Notes under the pieces: model-generated
Database searches by the model: none
Told to the model about the DNA's origin: nothing
What the model saw: the letters and a program-made list of their open reading frames with translations, nothing else
Shown here: positions 26,378 to 34,347 of the stretch, in pieces
How the letters are laid out: each line of letters starts with the position of its first letter
Position numbering within the stretch: position 1 is the stretch's first letter
Source: Halorubrum tebenquichense DSM 14210
GTDB taxonomy: Archaea; Halobacteriota; Halobacteria; Halobacteriales; Haloferacaceae
Direction: 5' to 3'
DNA length: 48,771 nucleotides
NCBI RefSeq assembly: GCF_000337415.1
Contig: NZ_AOJD01000064.1
Location: 1 to 48,771, forward strand
Translations under genes and position numbers: made by a program

Positions 26378-26503
26378 TTAAAGGTGCTTCCAAAACTTGT
26401 GGGTCAGTCCACAACCCCAACACGTCGCTAGGAATCGATCTCCGGCGTCTTCCACTGAACTCCATTCGAGCCCCCCGCAGTTCGGACATTCGATTTCTGC
26501 CAT
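26378..26503 (-). CDS. Small zinc-ribbon protein (moron)
   Basis: The minus strand encodes 41 residues, MAEIECPNCGGLEWSSVEDA..., with two CxxC pairs (CPNC and CWGC) spaced as in a zinc ribbon, and a C-terminus THKFWKHL. It is opposite to all nearby structural genes and lower in GC, so it looks like an inserted cargo gene. A weak TATA-like CCTATG lies 25-30 bp upstream on the same strand. It ends 7 bp from the MuF stop. Function unknown; small zinc ribbons often regulate or adapt other proteins. Confidence 0.65.
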   Translation of the reverse strand: MAEIECPNCGGLEWSSVEDAGDRFLATCWGCGLTHKFWKHL

Positions 26504-26512
26504 ACCCTCAAC

Positions 26513-26620
26513 TCAATAACCGTCTGACATAGGCTTTCTGTCAATCCGGCCGATGACCCCCGTTCGAATCCACGCGAGTGCGTGAGGGGCGAGGATCTGG
26601 GCGACTGACTTCTTCAACAT
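26513..26620 (-). CDS. Possible small protein upstream of zinc ribbon
   Basis: A 35-codon minus-strand frame (MLKKSVAQILAPHALAWIRT...) ends 9 bp before the zinc ribbon start and could form a two-gene unit with it. Coding evidence is weak: it is short and no motif is seen. It may only be leader sequence. Confidence 0.25.
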   Translation of the reverse strand: MLKKSVAQILAPHALAWIRTGVIGRIDRKPMSDGY

Positions 26621-26623
26621 GAC

Positions 26624-28150
26624 ATGAACAACCACAACCAAGACCTGCGGGTGTCGGCGCGATCGTGCCGCCTCACCGCAGCCGCAGACGGCGACGAGGA
26701 CGGCCCGCCGTGGCGCTTCGGCGGGATCGCCGTCGCCGCCGGCGACATCCTCCACAACCGGCAGGGCGAGCGCGTCCTCTTCACCGCGGAGGAGCTGAAG
26801 GCCGCCGCCGAGTCGCAGGCTGGCGAACCGCTCACGAAGGACCACCCTGAGGACGACCACGGGCGGCCGAAGTACCCGCCGGACGTCGACGAGTCGATCG
26901 GGAAGGTATCGAAGGCCGGCTGGGTCGACGAACGCGAGGGTGTCGGCTACGAGGCCAGCACGCACGACGAGACGGTCGCCTCTGGCGTTCAGGCAGGGAG
27001 TTACGAGGTGTCCGTCCATCCGTTCTTCGACACTGAGCCGTACGATGGCCCGGAGGCCGACCTGAAGGCCGTCGACATCACGTTCGGCGACCTCTCGGTC
27101 GTCTCGAAGGGTGACTCGCCGAGCAACACCGCTCAGTGGGGGCCCAATCAGGCGCTCGCGGCCTGGACGGAGACGGCGGACATCAGCTCGGAACTGACCG
27201 CCGCCGACGTCGACGAGGATGACGACACCCGGTCGCTCATCCGCCGGCTGGCTGAGCGTGTTGGCATCGCCGACTCGCAGGACCGGCGCGGTGGCGTCTT
27301 CTTCCCCGACCAGACGAGCGATGGCGAGTCGGTCGGGATCGCGGACGCGAGCTTCGACGACGCGCCGTGGCTGATCAGCATTCACGCGCCGGGTGAGGAG
27401 TACGCCGACGTCGGCGACGGCCTCGGGCCCGAGCTCGGGATGAGCGAGCCATATGATCCCGGCGAGTACCCGTCCGAGCCGCGGATCAGCCTCGACGAGC
27501 CGGTCGAGGAGGACCAGACGCTGTTCGCACTCTTGCGGTACCACGCGGACGGCGAGGTTTCCGAGCCCATCCCTCGGAGCGACGGCGGCTACTACCTCGA
27601 CTCCGCGTTCGTCGCAGCCGCGCCCGAGGGCGTGATGGACGTCGACGGTGGGCAGGCGACGGCAGGCGCAGCGGACGGTGACGAGCCGGCGGAATCCGGC
27701 AGCGGCGCGGACACTGACACTCAAATGGGAGACACCGACGGCGGCACGAACGACGGACCGAGCGACCCTGACGGCGGCGACGTCGACGGGGACGACAACA
27801 AGACGCTGGGCGAGATGACGCCCGACGAGGCGGCCGACGAGCTCGGCGACGCGCTGCGAGAGCAGGGCTTCGTCACCGAGGACGACGCCGACCAGCTGGT
27901 CAACGAGGCCGGCGCTCAGGCCGAGAAAGAGCAGAAGGTCGACCAGATCGTCGCGAAGAGCGATGACTACGACGAGGAGGACCGCGAGGACCTCATGGCG
28001 TCGGCAGACACGCTCATCGACAAGGAGTTCAAGCGCGTTCGCGGCGAGGCGGCGGCGAACCTACCGGGCAACGCCGGCGCGGCCGGGACGCTGACCGCGG
28101 GTGGAGACAGCCCCGTCGACGAGTACGGGACTGGGGTGAAGGAGGACTAA
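26624..28150 (+). CDS. Prohead protease fused to scaffold-like domain
   Basis: The 508-residue protein precedes the decoration and capsid genes. The N-terminal 200 residues (LTKDHPEDDHGRPKYPPDVD, IGKVSKAGWVDEREG, GSYEVSVHPFFD) resemble DUF2213-type phage proteins thought to be maturation proteases. A second globular part lies at about 215-345. The last 140 residues are acidic and helical, like a scaffold. An in-frame ATG at 27725 (residue 368, MGDTDGGTNDG) sits where a separate scaffold could start, as in lambda C/Nu3. Protease activity is not proven. Confidence 0.72.
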   Translation: MNNHNQDLRVSARSCRLTAAADGDEDGPPWRFGGIAVAAGDILHNRQGERVLFTAEELKAAAESQAGEPLTKDHPEDDHGRPKYPPDVDESIGKVSKAGWVDEREGVGYEASTHDETVASGVQAGSYEVSVHPFFDTEPYDGPEADLKAVDITFGDLSVVSKGDSPSNTAQWGPNQALAAWTETADISSELTAADVDEDDDTRSLIRRLAERVGIADSQDRRGGVFFPDQTSDGESVGIADASFDDAPWLISIHAPGEEYADVGDGLGPELGMSEPYDPGEYPSEPRISLDEPVEEDQTLFALLRYHADGEVSEPIPRSDGGYYLDSAFVAAAPEGVMDVDGGQATAGAADGDEPAESGSGADTDTQMGDTDGGTNDGPSDPDGGDVDGDDNKTLGEMTPDEAADELGDALREQGFVTEDDADQLVNEAGAQAEKEQKVDQIVAKSDDYDEEDREDLMASADTLIDKEFKRVRGEAAANLPGNAGAAGTLTAGGDSPVDEYGTGVKED

Positions 28151-28153
28151 CCG

Positions 28154-28639
28154 ATGATCGACGAACACCAGAGCGTGCTGGCGCAGACGCACAACGAGAA
28201 CAGCTACCTCGAAGGCGCGGCTGACTCGGGGCTCGACCCCGGGACGGGTGCGGTCGCCTACAAGGACGCCGACGGAAACTGGCAGATCCGACAGGCCACC
28301 GCCGACGAGGACACCAAGCGCGTCGTTCGCGAACAGCGGAACACGCCCCGCGGCGGGATGACCGTGACGGACACGGGCGAGAGCGCACTCGACCAGTCCT
28401 ACAACGCTGGCGACAACGCTGAGACGGTCGGATTCCACCGCTACGACCGCGCCCGACTCCGTGTCTCGCCGAACGCGACCGCGGATCCGACCGATGCCGA
28501 GGTCGGCTGGGACGCGAACGGCCTGATCACTGACGACATCGACGGTGCCGGCACGGACCCGACGAGTCCGGTCGGCCGTGGCATCGAGCTGATCGAGCGG
28601 ACTGACGCAGACGACCTTCTGGTCGTGGAGTTCTACTGA
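28154..28639 (+). CDS. Capsid decoration or stabilisation protein
   Basis: The 161-residue acidic protein lies between scaffold/protease and major capsid genes, the normal place of a decoration protein. It is rich in G, D and T, with strand-like stretches (AVAYKDADGNWQIRQA, GIELIERTDADDLLVVEFY). No strong family match by eye. Gaps to neighbours are 3 and 2 bp. Confidence 0.65.
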   Translation: MIDEHQSVLAQTHNENSYLEGAADSGLDPGTGAVAYKDADGNWQIRQATADEDTKRVVREQRNTPRGGMTVTDTGESALDQSYNAGDNAETVGFHRYDRARLRVSPNATADPTDAEVGWDANGLITDDIDGAGTDPTSPVGRGIELIERTDADDLLVVEFY

Positions 28640-28641
28640 AC

Positions 28642-29808
28642 ATGAGTACGCACAACGTTTCGGGCCCCTCTGTTTCAGGGCCCAAGGAGTTCGAGTCGAA
28701 CATCCCGCTGACCGCCCAGGCTGCCCTCTTCAACCCGCGACCCGACGTCCGGGAGCAGGCGCTCGCGCAGCTGCGCGCGAAGTCTGCGTTCGACCCGGAG
28801 ATGTGGGGACAGCTCGACGAGGCGACCGGCGTCGCGTCGACCGACGACACCAGCACGCTTCAGGAGCTGACCGCGGACTCGACGCTCGTCGTCGACTCGT
28901 GGGAGCAGATCACCGACATGGTGCTCGACAGCCAGTTCGTCGAGTCCACGATCGTCGACCAGCTCATCGCGGCCGGGTTCGGCGTCTCCTCGTCGCTGTC
29001 GCGGTACGCCTACTTCAACCCGATGAGCAACACCCGGCTCGAAGCCGAGACGGGGATGAACATACGGACCCAGTCCGAACAGCAGATGCCCGGCTTCGGG
29101 CTCGACGGCGTCCCGCTCCCGCTCCATCAGGTCGAGTACCAGATCGACGCTCGGGAGTACCAGAACGCGCAGGCGTTCGGCGAGGACTTCGATGACTCCG
29201 TCGGGACCGAAGCACGCCGCGCGCTCAACCGCTCGGAAGCGAACATGCTCTGGGACGGCTGGGGCGGCGACATCGAGACGCAGCGCGGGCTCGTCTCCGT
29301 GACCGGGCTCGACAGCGACGCCGAGCCCATCCTTCAGGCGTCCGGCTCTGGCGGGTGGATCGCCGACCCGAACAACATTCTGGAGGACTTCAAGGAGCTC
29401 CACGACACGGTGGAGGACCAGACCGACGTCGTCGACGAGGACGACGTCCCGCTGGTCTCGGAGATCGGTGGCTGGGTGCTCGTCCCGCGTGCGATGTGGG
29501 GCGAGTACGACCGCGAGGACTACGAGACGTCCGCGACCGACGAACCGGTCGCCGAGCGGATCGACCGGAAGTACGACTACCTGAACGTCGTCCCCGCGCC
29601 GCGGCTGGACAGCGACTCGCTGATCCTGCTGCTGAACGACCCGCGGTACTTCCAGATCGTCAACGCGCAGGGCGTCACGAACACCACTTGGGAGTCCGAC
29701 GGCGGGGCCGCGCTCAACGCGCGGCTCCTCTCCAGCCGGACGCCGTTCGTCCGCCAGCAGCCGGACGGCATCTCGGGAATTGCCAGAATGACGGGGATCG
29801 ACGCCTGA
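28642..29808 (+). CDS. Major capsid protein (HK97-fold)
   Basis: The 388-residue protein is the best candidate by size and position. It has a helical N-terminal arm (residues 20-60), a spine-like region, YFNPMSNTRLEAETGMNIRT, a helix with QNAQAFGEDFDDSVGTEARR, and a C-terminal YFQIVNAQGVTNTTWESDGG followed by LSSRTPFVRQQPDGISGI. The pattern resembles encapsulin- or DUF2184-like capsid proteins that form the icosahedral shell. Confidence 0.82.
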   Translation: MSTHNVSGPSVSGPKEFESNIPLTAQAALFNPRPDVREQALAQLRAKSAFDPEMWGQLDEATGVASTDDTSTLQELTADSTLVVDSWEQITDMVLDSQFVESTIVDQLIAAGFGVSSSLSRYAYFNPMSNTRLEAETGMNIRTQSEQQMPGFGLDGVPLPLHQVEYQIDAREYQNAQAFGEDFDDSVGTEARRALNRSEANMLWDGWGGDIETQRGLVSVTGLDSDAEPILQASGSGGWIADPNNILEDFKELHDTVEDQTDVVDEDDVPLVSEIGGWVLVPRAMWGEYDREDYETSATDEPVAERIDRKYDYLNVVPAPRLDSDSLILLLNDPRYFQIVNAQGVTNTTWESDGGAALNARLLSSRTPFVRQQPDGISGIARMTGIDA

Positions 29809-29813
29809 ACGCC

Positions 29814-30179
29814 ATGAGCGACGACACCATCCGTGTTCGCGTCGACCGAGGCGACTACCGCCACGAGCGCGAGCACTACACGCGCGGCGACGAACTCGAC
29901 GTCGCGCCCAAGGTGCTGGAGCAGCACCCGAACTCGCTCACTCGCGTTGAGGATCCCGACGAGTCGAGCGACGACCAGAGCAACGCTGACGACGCCGGCG
30001 ACGAGGTCGTGGTCGACCCGGACCCGTCGGAACTGACCGTCGACGAGCTTGGAGACCGGATCGCCGATGTCGACGACGTCGAGCTTCTCGGCGCGATCAA
30101 GGACGCCGAGGAAGCGGGCAAGAACCGGGAGACGGCCACGGACGCCCTCGAAGACCGTATCGCGGAGCTGGAGGGGTAG
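29814..30179 (+). CDS. Hypothetical protein of head-tail region
   Basis: The 121-residue, very acidic protein begins with a short strand-rich part (IRVRVDRGDYRHEREHYTRG) and ends with a LEM/HeH-like helical motif (LTVDELGDRIADVDDVELLG). It follows the capsid gene, where small head accessory proteins are common. Exact role unknown. Confidence 0.62.
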   Translation: MSDDTIRVRVDRGDYRHEREHYTRGDELDVAPKVLEQHPNSLTRVEDPDESSDDQSNADDAGDEVVVDPDPSELTVDELGDRIADVDDVELLGAIKDAEEAGKNRETATDALEDRIAELEG

Positions 30180-30182
30180 GCC

Positions 30183-30593
30183 ATGACCGACTACCGGAGC
30201 AGCGTCGACGACGTCCGGGCCGAGCTGGAGCGGACGGACTTCCCGACCGCCCAACTGTCGGACGGCCAGATCGAGACGGTCGGCCTCGACCCGGCTGCCC
30301 TGGTCGTCACCGAGGACCTCGCTGATACGGGCCAGTCCGACGACCGGCTGGCGCTTATCGAGCGCTATCTCGCTGGTCACAACATCCTCTCATCGGGGAT
30401 CGACGACCTCCGGCAGACCACACGAGAGAGCACGGACCGCGAGTCGAAAACCTACGCTGGTGACTTCGGTGAGGCACTCCGGTCGACGACGCTCGGCCAG
30501 AAGGCGATCTCGATGGATGAGTCCGGAACGCTCGCGAACGCTGCGAAGCCGACGGCGTCGATCGCCGTGCCGGACACGTCCGGAGGGCACTGA
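30183..30593 (+). CDS. Head-tail connector (adaptor) protein
   Basis: The 136-residue helical protein (VDDVRAELERTDFPTAQLSD, LIERYLAGHNILSSGIDDLR, then TLGQKAISMDESGTLANAAK) has the pattern of HK97 gp6-like adaptors, which bind under the portal. Position after capsid genes agrees. It is 3 bp from both neighbours. Confidence 0.72.
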   Translation: MTDYRSSVDDVRAELERTDFPTAQLSDGQIETVGLDPAALVVTEDLADTGQSDDRLALIERYLAGHNILSSGIDDLRQTTRESTDRESKTYAGDFGEALRSTTLGQKAISMDESGTLANAAKPTASIAVPDTSGGH

Positions 30594-30595
30594 CC

Positions 30596-30901
30596 ATGGC
30601 GGACCGACCAGCCATCTACCGCGTGACCCGGACGTGTCGCTACGGTGGCGGCGAGCTTCGCGATGCGGGCGAGCTCTGGATCGACCCGCCGGCCGGCGCT
30701 GTCGACGGCCTCGGTCGCCACCTGAAGCGCCTCGACGAGGACGGCCGCCTCCCTCGTGACGAGCTCGGGACGATGCAGTACCAGGCGCTCCAGCAGCTGG
30801 CCGCTGCCGGCGACGTCGACGAGGTCAACGGGAACAGCGAGGCCCAGGCGATCGTCGACGCGTACGCCATCGACACAGACGACAGCGAGGCCGAGGACTG
30901 A
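30596..30901 (+). CDS. Hypothetical protein in connector operon
   Basis: The 101-residue acidic protein starts with TRTCRYGGGELRDAGELWID, a small barrel-like segment, and ends in a helical D/E-rich tail. Such proteins sit between connector genes in related haloarchaeal viruses. No function is assigned. Confidence 0.6.
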   Translation: MADRPAIYRVTRTCRYGGGELRDAGELWIDPPAGAVDGLGRHLKRLDEDGRLPRDELGTMQYQALQQLAAAGDVDEVNGNSEAQAIVDAYAIDTDDSEAED

Positions 30902-30904
30902 CCC

Positions 30905-31333
30905 ATGCGCGGCACGCTCACGCACCTCGTCACGGTCGAGCACTACGAGGAGACCGGCGAGACCATCGACGACGGAGCTGGTGGCACGATCCCGGTCAAA
31001 GAATGGGTCGCCGTCGTCGACGGCGTCCCCGGTCGGTTTGAGCCGGCTGGACAGGGGTACGTCCGCGAGGACCAGGGCGGCCGCGTCTACTCGACGCCGC
31101 GAGTGTTCCTTCCGGCACGCTCCGCCGGCGAGATGGTCGACACCTCGGCCGACGACGAGCCCGCCGATCACGAGTACGAGGTCGCCGTCGACGAGGGCGA
31201 CGACTGGCGACTCACGATCGCCGGGATCGCCGGAACGTTCGCCGTGACCGACGTCGACGTCCACTACGAGGGACCGGAGCGACCGAGTCACGTCGTCATC
31301 GAGGTTGAGAAGATTGACCCGGAGGACAGCTGA
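30905..31333 (+). CDS. Head closure / stopper-like protein
   Basis: The 142-residue, strand-rich protein (MRGTLTHLVTVEHYEETGET, KEWVAVVDGVPGRFEP, THVVIEVEKI-like end) fits the SPP1 gp16/HK97 gp7-type head closure family by size, order and beta pattern. Its stop overlaps the next start by one base. Confidence 0.65.
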   Translation: MRGTLTHLVTVEHYEETGETIDDGAGGTIPVKEWVAVVDGVPGRFEPAGQGYVREDQGGRVYSTPRVFLPARSAGEMVDTSADDEPADHEYEVAVDEGDDWRLTIAGIAGTFAVTDVDVHYEGPERPSHVVIEVEKIDPEDS

Positions 31334-31719
31334 TGGACGCCGACTTCGAGTGGAAGCGCGGCTCCGACCCGCCCGTGATGCAGGAGACGCTGGGCGAGTT
31401 CCTCGACGCGCTCGCTAACGAGCTCGAAGATGCGATCGACCGCCTGATGGAGGACGTCCTCCAGACGGTTCAGCGCCTCGTCAACGTCGACACTGGCCAG
31501 CTCCGCGAGTCCTACGAGACTGAGGTCCGTGAGGCGATGGAGTCCGCGTTCGGACTTGTCATCGAGGGGATCGTCGAGTCGGATGTCGAGTACGCCCCCT
31601 TCCAAGAATTCCTTGAAACCGGGAAGCCACACGTCGCGCCCGCTATCGAGGAGCATCGCGACGCCCTCGAAAAGCAGGGAACGGAGGCGTGGAACAACGC
31701 GGTCAAGGAGGTCACATGA
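31333..31719 (+). CDS. HK97 gp10-like tail completion protein
   Basis: The 128-residue protein starts with a helix (FLDALANELEDAIDRLMEDV) and has VNVDTGQLRESYETEV and YAPFQEFLETGKPHVAPAIE, the typical signature of HK97 gp10 / tail completion proteins (TGxLRxS, YAxxxExG, PHxxPA). It overlaps the next gene by 4 bp. Confidence 0.8.
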   Translation: MDADFEWKRGSDPPVMQETLGEFLDALANELEDAIDRLMEDVLQTVQRLVNVDTGQLRESYETEVREAMESAFGLVIEGIVESDVEYAPFQEFLETGKPHVAPAIEEHRDALEKQGTEAWNNAVKEVT

Positions 31720-32231
31720 CACGAAACGTCGGGAGCGGACAACTCCGGAACGCGATCCTCGCGGATCTCCGGAGCTACCAACCGCTGCTCGACGCGCTCG
31801 ACACCGCGAACCTCGACGGTGTCGACGGTCCGGATGACCCGTCGGCGCAGGTCTACAGCCAGCAGACGATCCAAGACACCGACTTTCCGGTGGGTGTCGC
31901 CATCGGGTTGATGCGCGCCGGTGACGGCTCGTCGACGTCCTCGTCGACGAGTGCGACGTTCCTCGTTCAGGCGACCGTCGTTGCCCGGCTCGGGTGGCGA
32001 CAGGCTGTCGATCGGACACCCGAGCTCGGCCTGTCGGAGTCCTACATGGACAACCTGTTGAGCCGTGTCGGTGCCCGCGCGAATATCGCGTTCGGCGTCC
32101 CGTACTTGGAACCGAACGGCAGCGTCGGCGGCTCCGAGATGATCGAAGCCGACGACGGTGGCCAGTGGTCGCTTCCGGCGCGGTGGAGAGTCACCCGCCG
32201 CGTTGTCGGCGACGACGGCCCGCGAGCATAG
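31716..32231 (+). CDS. Tail terminator protein
   Basis: The 171-residue protein follows the gp10-like gene and precedes the major tail protein, as tail terminators (lambda gpU-like) do. The N-terminal helix (GQLRNAILADLRSYQPLLDA) and mixed beta segments (FLVQATVVARLGWRQ, SLPARWRVTRRVV) fit that fold. ATG 31716 overlaps the upstream stop (ATGA). Confidence 0.65.
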   Translation: MTRNVGSGQLRNAILADLRSYQPLLDALDTANLDGVDGPDDPSAQVYSQQTIQDTDFPVGVAIGLMRAGDGSSTSSSTSATFLVQATVVARLGWRQAVDRTPELGLSESYMDNLLSRVGARANIAFGVPYLEPNGSVGGSEMIEADDGGQWSLPARWRVTRRVVGDDGPRA

Positions 32232-32233
32232 CC

Positions 32234-32248
32234 CGCTAACTATACGCG
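32234..32248 (+). promoter_or_regulatory. Possible TATA box before major tail protein
   Basis: CGCTAACTATACGCG is A/T-rich against its surroundings and lies about 20 bp before the ATG at 32263. The spacing is slightly short for a leaderless transcript. An extra promoter here would raise output of the most abundant tail protein. Confidence 0.35.
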
Positions 32249-32262
32249 ATTTACAACCAATC

Positions 32263-32760
32263 ATGGCCGCACCAGACAACTACGACGCAACTGAAACGCT
32301 CTCCGGGGCCTGGACCGACATCTCTGTCGTTCAGGATCCCGGAACCGCAGAAGAAACCGAGACGTTCCTCACGCGAACGGCTGGCGAGATCTCCATCTCG
32401 CCGAACACCAACCAGTGGGAGTCCGAGCCGAACGCCTCCCGCCACCGAGAGTCCGGCACTGAACACGTCGACTACACGATCGAGGTGCCGCTCGATCACG
32501 ACGCCGAGAGCGACCTCGAAGAGGCCGGTGTCGTCGACGCCGACACGAAAGAGCGGATCTTCAACGAAGTCCACGACGCTGTCCGCATCTACGTGTTCAA
32601 GGAGCGCGAAGACGCTGACGGCGAAGAGGTCATCCAGCGTGAAGCTGCCCGCACCCGGATCGAAGAGACCGAGGAATCGTTCGCGAGCGGTGATCCCGCG
32701 AACGCCACCATCACGATGCGCGTGATGGGCAAGATCAAACACGAGTTCACGACGCAGTGA
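32263..32760 (+). CDS. Major tail protein
   Basis: The 165-residue protein has a tail-tube look: GAWTDISVVQDPGTAEETET, EHVDYTIEVPLDHDAESDLE, and a C-terminal strand ANATITMRVMGKIKHEFTT. It forms the tail tube. Start 32263 is after a 31-bp gap with a TATA-like box. The chaperone gene follows 2 bp downstream. Confidence 0.75.
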   Translation: MAAPDNYDATETLSGAWTDISVVQDPGTAEETETFLTRTAGEISISPNTNQWESEPNASRHRESGTEHVDYTIEVPLDHDAESDLEEAGVVDADTKERIFNEVHDAVRIYVFKEREDADGEEVIQREAARTRIEETEESFASGDPANATITMRVMGKIKHEFTTQ

Positions 32761-32762
32761 CC

Positions 32763-33383
32763 ATGTCCGGAGCAAAACCCCGCGGCTCGACGGACCACTT
32801 CGATCGCTTCGACAACGCCGAGGAGGCGAAAGAGTTCGTCGACAAGCGCGAGGAGACGAAACGCGAGCAGCGCAAAGAGGCGGTCGAGGTGTACGGTGCC
32901 GCCGCCGAGCTGTTCGAGCAGCGCGTCCTCGACACGGTCGCGATCGAGCGCCACGGGACGGAGATCGAGTTCTACCGACCCGTCGACGCCACGGATGCGG
33001 ACCTCTCGGCGATCGCAGAGAATCGACCTGAGCTCGCCGACCGCCTCAAGCGCGGGAGCGAACACATCACGGCGTTCGAGGAGGCGCAGCGACAGGCGCT
33101 TCAGGTCATCGGCAGCGCCGGCGACGAGGGCGTCTCCGCCGAGGACCTCGAACAGCTCCACGGCGACGCCATGGAGGGAACCGAGACGATCCGGAAGGCG
33201 CTCTCGTGTTTCGCCGTCGACGACTCGTTCCGCGACCCCGACATCTGGAAGACGATCTTCCAGAGCGAGGACACCGTCCGTGAGCTGTTCGAGGATTTTT
33301 TCAGCGAAGGGGATCGGGAAAAGCTGGAAGCGAGGCGCGACGTGTTGCAGAACATGGTTGGGGCCGGCGACTCGACGAGCTGA
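32763..33383 (+). CDS. Tail assembly chaperone (G-like)
   Basis: The 206-residue protein between major tail protein and tape measure fits the lambda G role. It is acidic and helical (HFDRFDNAEEAKEFVDKREE; DGEGVSAEDLEQLH-like middle). Near its end GAGGATTTTTTCAGC holds the slippery heptamer TTTTTTC at 33296-33302. Ribosomes that do not slip make this short form. Confidence 0.75.
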   Translation: MSGAKPRGSTDHFDRFDNAEEAKEFVDKREETKREQRKEAVEVYGAAAELFEQRVLDTVAIERHGTEIEFYRPVDATDADLSAIAENRPELADRLKRGSEHITAFEEAQRQALQVIGSAGDEGVSAEDLEQLHGDAMEGTETIRKALSCFAVDDSFRDPDIWKTIFQSEDTVRELFEDFFSEGDREKLEARRDVLQNMVGAGDSTS

Positions 33384-33526
33384 AAGTCCTCTGGGACATC
33401 GGCCCGCGGGAGTTCTACGCGATGCCCAGCTGGGAGCAGGAGTTCTGGCTCGCCCGCCTCCAGGACCGTCGTGAGAACCCCGGCCAGACGATCGACGAGC
33501 GGAGACACACCTCAGCTGGGCTGTAG
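32763..33526 (+). CDS. -1 frameshift fusion of tail assembly chaperone (GT-like)
   Basis: A -1 slip at TTTTTTC (33296-33302) would continue in another frame to TAG at 33524-33526. It adds about 75 residues, including ELKVLWDIGPREFYAMPSWE and QEFWLARLQDRR, which look like the T part of G/GT chaperones (W..EFW). The -1 frame is open from 33284. Programmed frameshifting here is widespread in long-tailed phages; for archaea it is less often shown. No downstream pseudoknot was tested. Confidence 0.65.
33296..33302 (+). promoter_or_regulatory. Slippery heptamer TTTTTTC
   Basis: In the zero frame it reads GAT TTT TTC, so T_TTT_TTC has the canonical X_XXY_YYZ form for a tandem -1 slip. It lies 80 bp before the zero-frame stop. 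The -1 frame beyond it carries a plausible protein. Confidence 0.75.
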
Positions 33527-33555
33527 GCCCCACCCGAAAAATGGTCGCAGAGCGG

Positions 33556-33903
33556 TTACTTGTCGCGCGAGTCGCCGACGTGCCGAGTGTTCAGGATGTC
33601 GATGACTCGGAAGATGAGCGCGGCCTCTTGGGTCGCACAGTCGGAGGCGACCGCGAGCCGGCCACGGGCAAGGATCTCATCATGATCGCGCTTTCCGTGG
33701 AGTTCGACGTTACGGGCGTCGACGCCATAGACGCCGACGATACCCCACGCATCGATGCTTTGGTGCCGATCGACATGAACCACGACCTCATAACCTTCCC
33801 GCAGCGTCTCACCGGTCGCCGAGCAGGTGAGCGTACACGAGCCGCCGTAGGTGAGCGACTCGCCGTTGAGGATCTGCTCGGGCGTCGCCTTGAACGTCGT
33901 CAT
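33556..33903 (-). CDS. Hypothetical protein, last gene of minus-strand island operon
   Basis: The 115-residue protein (MTTFKATPEQILNGESLTYG...) has a CxxxC-like TLTCSATGETLREGYEVVVH segment and beta-rich middle. Its ATG overlaps the upstream gene stop (ATGA). It ends 30 bp from the end of the frameshifted chaperone frame and is convergent to it. No family is recognised; location in a cargo island suggests host-interaction, which is inference. Confidence 0.65.
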   Translation of the reverse strand: MTTFKATPEQILNGESLTYGGSCTLTCSATGETLREGYEVVVHVDRHQSIDAWGIVGVYGVDARNVELHGKRDHDEILARGRLAVASDCATQEAALIFRVIDILNTRHVGDSRDK

Positions 33904-34016
33904 GCGCCACCTCGCTGCTCGCGGAACGCCTCGCAGTCGTGGGCGTCGATCCGCTCTGGGAGGCCAACCGCACCACACACCATGCACTCGCGGAGTTGTG
34001 GGCCGACGCTACTCAT
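33900..34016 (-). CDS. Small zinc-finger protein
   Basis: The minus strand encodes 38 residues, MSSVGPQLRECMVCGAVGLP..., with C11, C14, H26 and C28 giving a CxxC...HxC zinc site. ATGA overlaps couple it to both neighbours, a strong sign that it is a true gene despite its size. Confidence 0.65.
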   Translation of the reverse strand: MSSVGPQLRECMVCGAVGLPERIDAHDCEAFREQRGGA

Positions 34017-34165
34017 CGGCCGTTGTGAAAGCGGTTGTTCGCGTACGGGGCGGCCTCGGCGATCGCGTCGCCGAGCGGGTTCGGCTCGGTCGCCGTCGTG
34101 TCGCCGTCGATACTACTGCCGTCGTTGCCCGAGTCTTCAAGTCGGGCGGGTGTCTGAGTCGACAT
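34013..34165 (-). CDS. Small hypothetical protein, first gene of minus-strand island operon
   Basis: The 50-residue acidic protein (MSTQTPARLEDSGNDGSSID...) looks disordered. A GTG at 34210 would add 15 residues. It overlaps the next gene by 4 bp (ATGA). The promoter is probably in the palindrome-rich region at 34240-34315. Confidence 0.5.
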   Translation of the reverse strand: MSTQTPARLEDSGNDGSSIDGDTTATEPNPLGDAIAEAAPYANNRFHNGR

Positions 34166-34240
34166 GGGAATCTCGTTACCCCGAGAACCCCAAGGTCGGT
34201 GTACTAGCACCGGCCGATCCTACATCGGCGAGCCGCGGCG

Positions 34241-34325
34241 TTCTCAACTATACATTATAGACGCAACCACTTATAGGTTGCTACTATAGTGCGAACGTAT
34301 ATAGTATAAACGCAACACTTTAGCA
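34241..34325. promoter_or_regulatory. Divergent A/T-rich promoter and operator region
   Basis: This 85-bp stretch separates the minus operon from the plus gene at 34348. It holds CTATA-CAT-TATAG (34248-34260), GCAACC-7-GGTTGC (34263-34281), ACTATAGT (34283-34290) and a TATA-rich GTATATAGTATAAAC (34298-34312). ACGCAAC recurs at 34261 and 34310. It looks like a two-way switch bound by a dimeric repressor. Confidence 0.6.
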
Positions 34326-34347
34326 AGTGGAGTACACAAGATATTGT

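Noticed and set aside
33541-34260. 239-codon plus-strand frame opposite the minus operon
   Set aside because: The minus strand has three frames joined by ATGA overlaps, one with a zinc motif, which is better evidence than one long frame with poor composition.
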